Assembly (NCBI GenBank): GCA_023301245.1
Contig: JALZUV010000268.1
Coordinates: 1-16,105 of the forward strand
Source: Rickettsiales bacterium
GTDB taxonomy: Bacteria; Pseudomonadota; Alphaproteobacteria; Rickettsiales; JALZUV01
DNA length: 16,105 bases
Reading direction: 5' to 3'
The notes under the pieces are model-generated. The model made no database searches. It was not told where the DNA came from and was given only the letters and a program-made list of their open reading frames with translations. Every line of letters begins with the position of its first letter. Within the stretch, counting starts at the first letter, position 1. This document shows, in pieces, positions 14,891 through 16,105 of the stretch. A program made the translations under genes and the position numbers.

Positions 14891-16105
14891 TTCCGGTGCC
14901 TGGTGCGGCAGGAACATCAGCTCCTTCATCACCATATTGCTTTAATTTATTGCGCAAAGTTCGAATAGAGATGCCCAAAATATTAGCGGCGTGAGTACGG
15001 TTACCTAAGCAATAATCGAGTGTATCGAGAATTAATTCTTTCTCCACGCTTGCCACTGTACGACCTACTTGTTCGTTATGGCGATCTTCATCACTCATGT
15101 CATCCTCCTCAAAAGTTTCAGGTGCATTGGCGGGTGGTATTAGGCTGGTAGATAGCAAAATTGCTTCCGCACCTATTTCATTCCCACTGGCCATTAGCAC
15201 GGCGCGATGCATCGTGTTTTCCAATTCACGAACATTTCCTGGCCAGTGATATTGCGCCATTTTTTGCAATGCGGCTTCGCTCAATGGGCGAGGGGGCAAG
15301 GCATTAGCTTCTGCATATTTATCAATGAAGAAATTAGCGAGTAATGGAACATCTTCCATACGGTCGCGCAGACTCGGAATTTGCAGATTAATAACATTGA
15401 GACGGAAAAATAAATCCTCACGGAAATCGCCATTTTTAACGGCTTCTTGTAAGTCGCGGTTAGAGGTGGCGAGAATACGAATATCGACTTTCACCGTTTT
15501 AGTTCCCCCCACGCGGTCAATTTCGCGCTCTTGAATGGCACGTAAAAGTTTAGCTTGTAAACGCGCATCCATTTCGGAAATTTCATCTAGCAATAACGTG
15601 CCACCATCGGCCTCTTCAAATTTACCAATACGACGGCTGACTGCACCCGTGAAGGCGCCCTTCTCATGTCCAAATAATTCCGACTCTAAAAGATTCTCTG
15701 GAATTGCTGCACAATTGACGGAGATAAATTGCCTGTCGGCGCGCTTACTTTTTGCTTGCACATAACGCGCGATAACTTCTTTACCCGTACCTGATTCGCC
15801 AGTGATTAAAACACTCGCACCTGAAGGGGCAATTTGTTCAGCCATACCCAGTAGGTTTTTCATGCTTTGCGCTTGATGAATAACCGTGTGACTTTCTTCG
15901 GTTACCGCTTCCATGACGGCGGCGATAAGCTCAGCATCAGGGGGTAAGGGAATATATTCTTTAGCACCAGCTTTGATGGCACTGACAGCAATATCTTTAT
16001 CGTTTTCTATACCGCAAGCGACGATAGAAACGATAATACGCTCTGACTTTAAACTTTCGACAAGGCTTTTAATGTGGCCATAATTTTTAGCCTCCATCAT
16101 AATTA
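14883..16105 (-). CDS. flbD: Sigma-54-dependent flagellar transcription activator FlbD (N-terminus outside window)
   Basis: FlbD is the NtrC-family activator of class III/IV flagellar genes in Alphaproteobacteria; in Caulobacter it is controlled by FliX and not by ordinary phosphorylation. The frame is open to the right edge. Counting from the ATG at 16100, 405 residues are visible, starting inside the receiver-like domain (SIVACGIEND, AGAKEYIPLPPDAELIAAV is close to Caulobacter FlbD as remembered). The AAA+ domain has Walker A GESGTGKE (101-108), the sigma-54 contact loop GAFTGA (148-153), Walker B GTLLLDEI (167-174) and the WPGNVRELEN signature. A Fis-type helix-turn-helix lies at about 363-388 (NRTHAANILGISIRTLRNKL). 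Caulobacter FlbD is about 455 residues, so about 50 N-terminal residues are missing and the Met at 16100 is internal; whether the phospho-Asp is present cannot be seen. It is the first visible gene of the leftward flagellar operon. Confidence 0.93.
   Translation of the reverse strand, partial: IMMEAKNYGHIKSLVESLKSERIIVSIVACGIENDKDIAVSAIKAGAKEYIPLPPDAELIAAVMEAVTEESHTVIHQAQSMKNLLGMAEQIAPSGASVLITGESGTGKEVIARYVQAKSKRADRQFISVNCAAIPENLLESELFGHEKGAFTGAVSRRIGKFEEADGGTLLLDEISEMDARLQAKLLRAIQEREIDRVGGTKTVKVDIRILATSNRDLQEAVKNGDFREDLFFRLNVINLQIPSLRDRMEDVPLLANFFIDKYAEANALPPRPLSEAALQKMAQYHWPGNVRELENTMHRAVLMASGNEIGAEAILLSTSLIPPANAPETFEEDDMSDEDRHNEQVGRTVASVEKELILDTLDYCLGNRTHAANILGISIRTLRNKLKQYGDEGADVPAAPGTGTI

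Noticed and set aside
16098..16100. ATG at 16100 as the true FlbD start
   Set aside because: It falls inside the receiver-like domain, about 50 residues after the expected start, and the frame stays open to the window edge.

Overview
The window reads as chromosomal backbone of a flagellated alphaproteobacterium with moderate GC (mid-40s percent in the lines counted by eye). The main evidence is an FlbD-type sigma-54 activator next to flhA-flhF-flhG, a gene set typical of Alphaproteobacteria, together with a divergent mutS / fused malic-enzyme (maeB) pair that is also seen in that class. The genus cannot be told from the sequence; a Rhodospirillales- or Micavibrionales-like lineage would fit, but that is only an inference. 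No RNA genes, insertion sequences, CRISPR arrays or phage genes were seen.

Left part (1-4748): mutS runs leftward and is cut by the window edge after its Walker B region. It is divergent from maeB across only 45 bp. maeB ends at a strong hairpin terminator with A/T tracts on both sides, which can also serve the converging gene to its right.

Middle part (4769-8474): a small leftward gene encodes a lipoprotein that looks like Bacteroidota cargo (acidic run after the lipobox cysteine, no Shine-Dalgarno, A-rich leader). Next comes an AT-rich 257-bp gap with two dyads and then a rightward bifunctional beta-oxidation gene (fadN-like, dehydrogenase domain first, hydratase domain second). It converges, with a single base between stop codons, on a leftward orphan gene of about 164 codons. 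That orphan has its own TTGACA box next to a perfect AT-only dyad.

Right part (8490-16105): a leftward flagellar operon, in transcription order flbD (5' end outside the window), flhA, flhF, flhG and a large FliK-like gene. Spacing is tight: 11 nt, a 4-nt overlap, 25 nt and 7 nt. FlbD would activate later flagellar genes, FlhA is the export gate, FlhF and FlhG set flagellar position and number, and the last gene is probably the hook-length ruler. That ruler has a 296-residue stretch of Thr/Ala/Pro/Ser/Val with no charged or aromatic residue apart from one His. It is flanked by what look like copies of one beta-rich module.

Most of the window is ordinary backbone. The parts most worth a second look are the Bacteroidota-like lipoprotein, the FliK-like protein with its uncharged linker, the hairpin over the flbD-flhA junction, and the promoter/dyad in front of the orphan gene. 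No complete undescribed multi-gene system was found.
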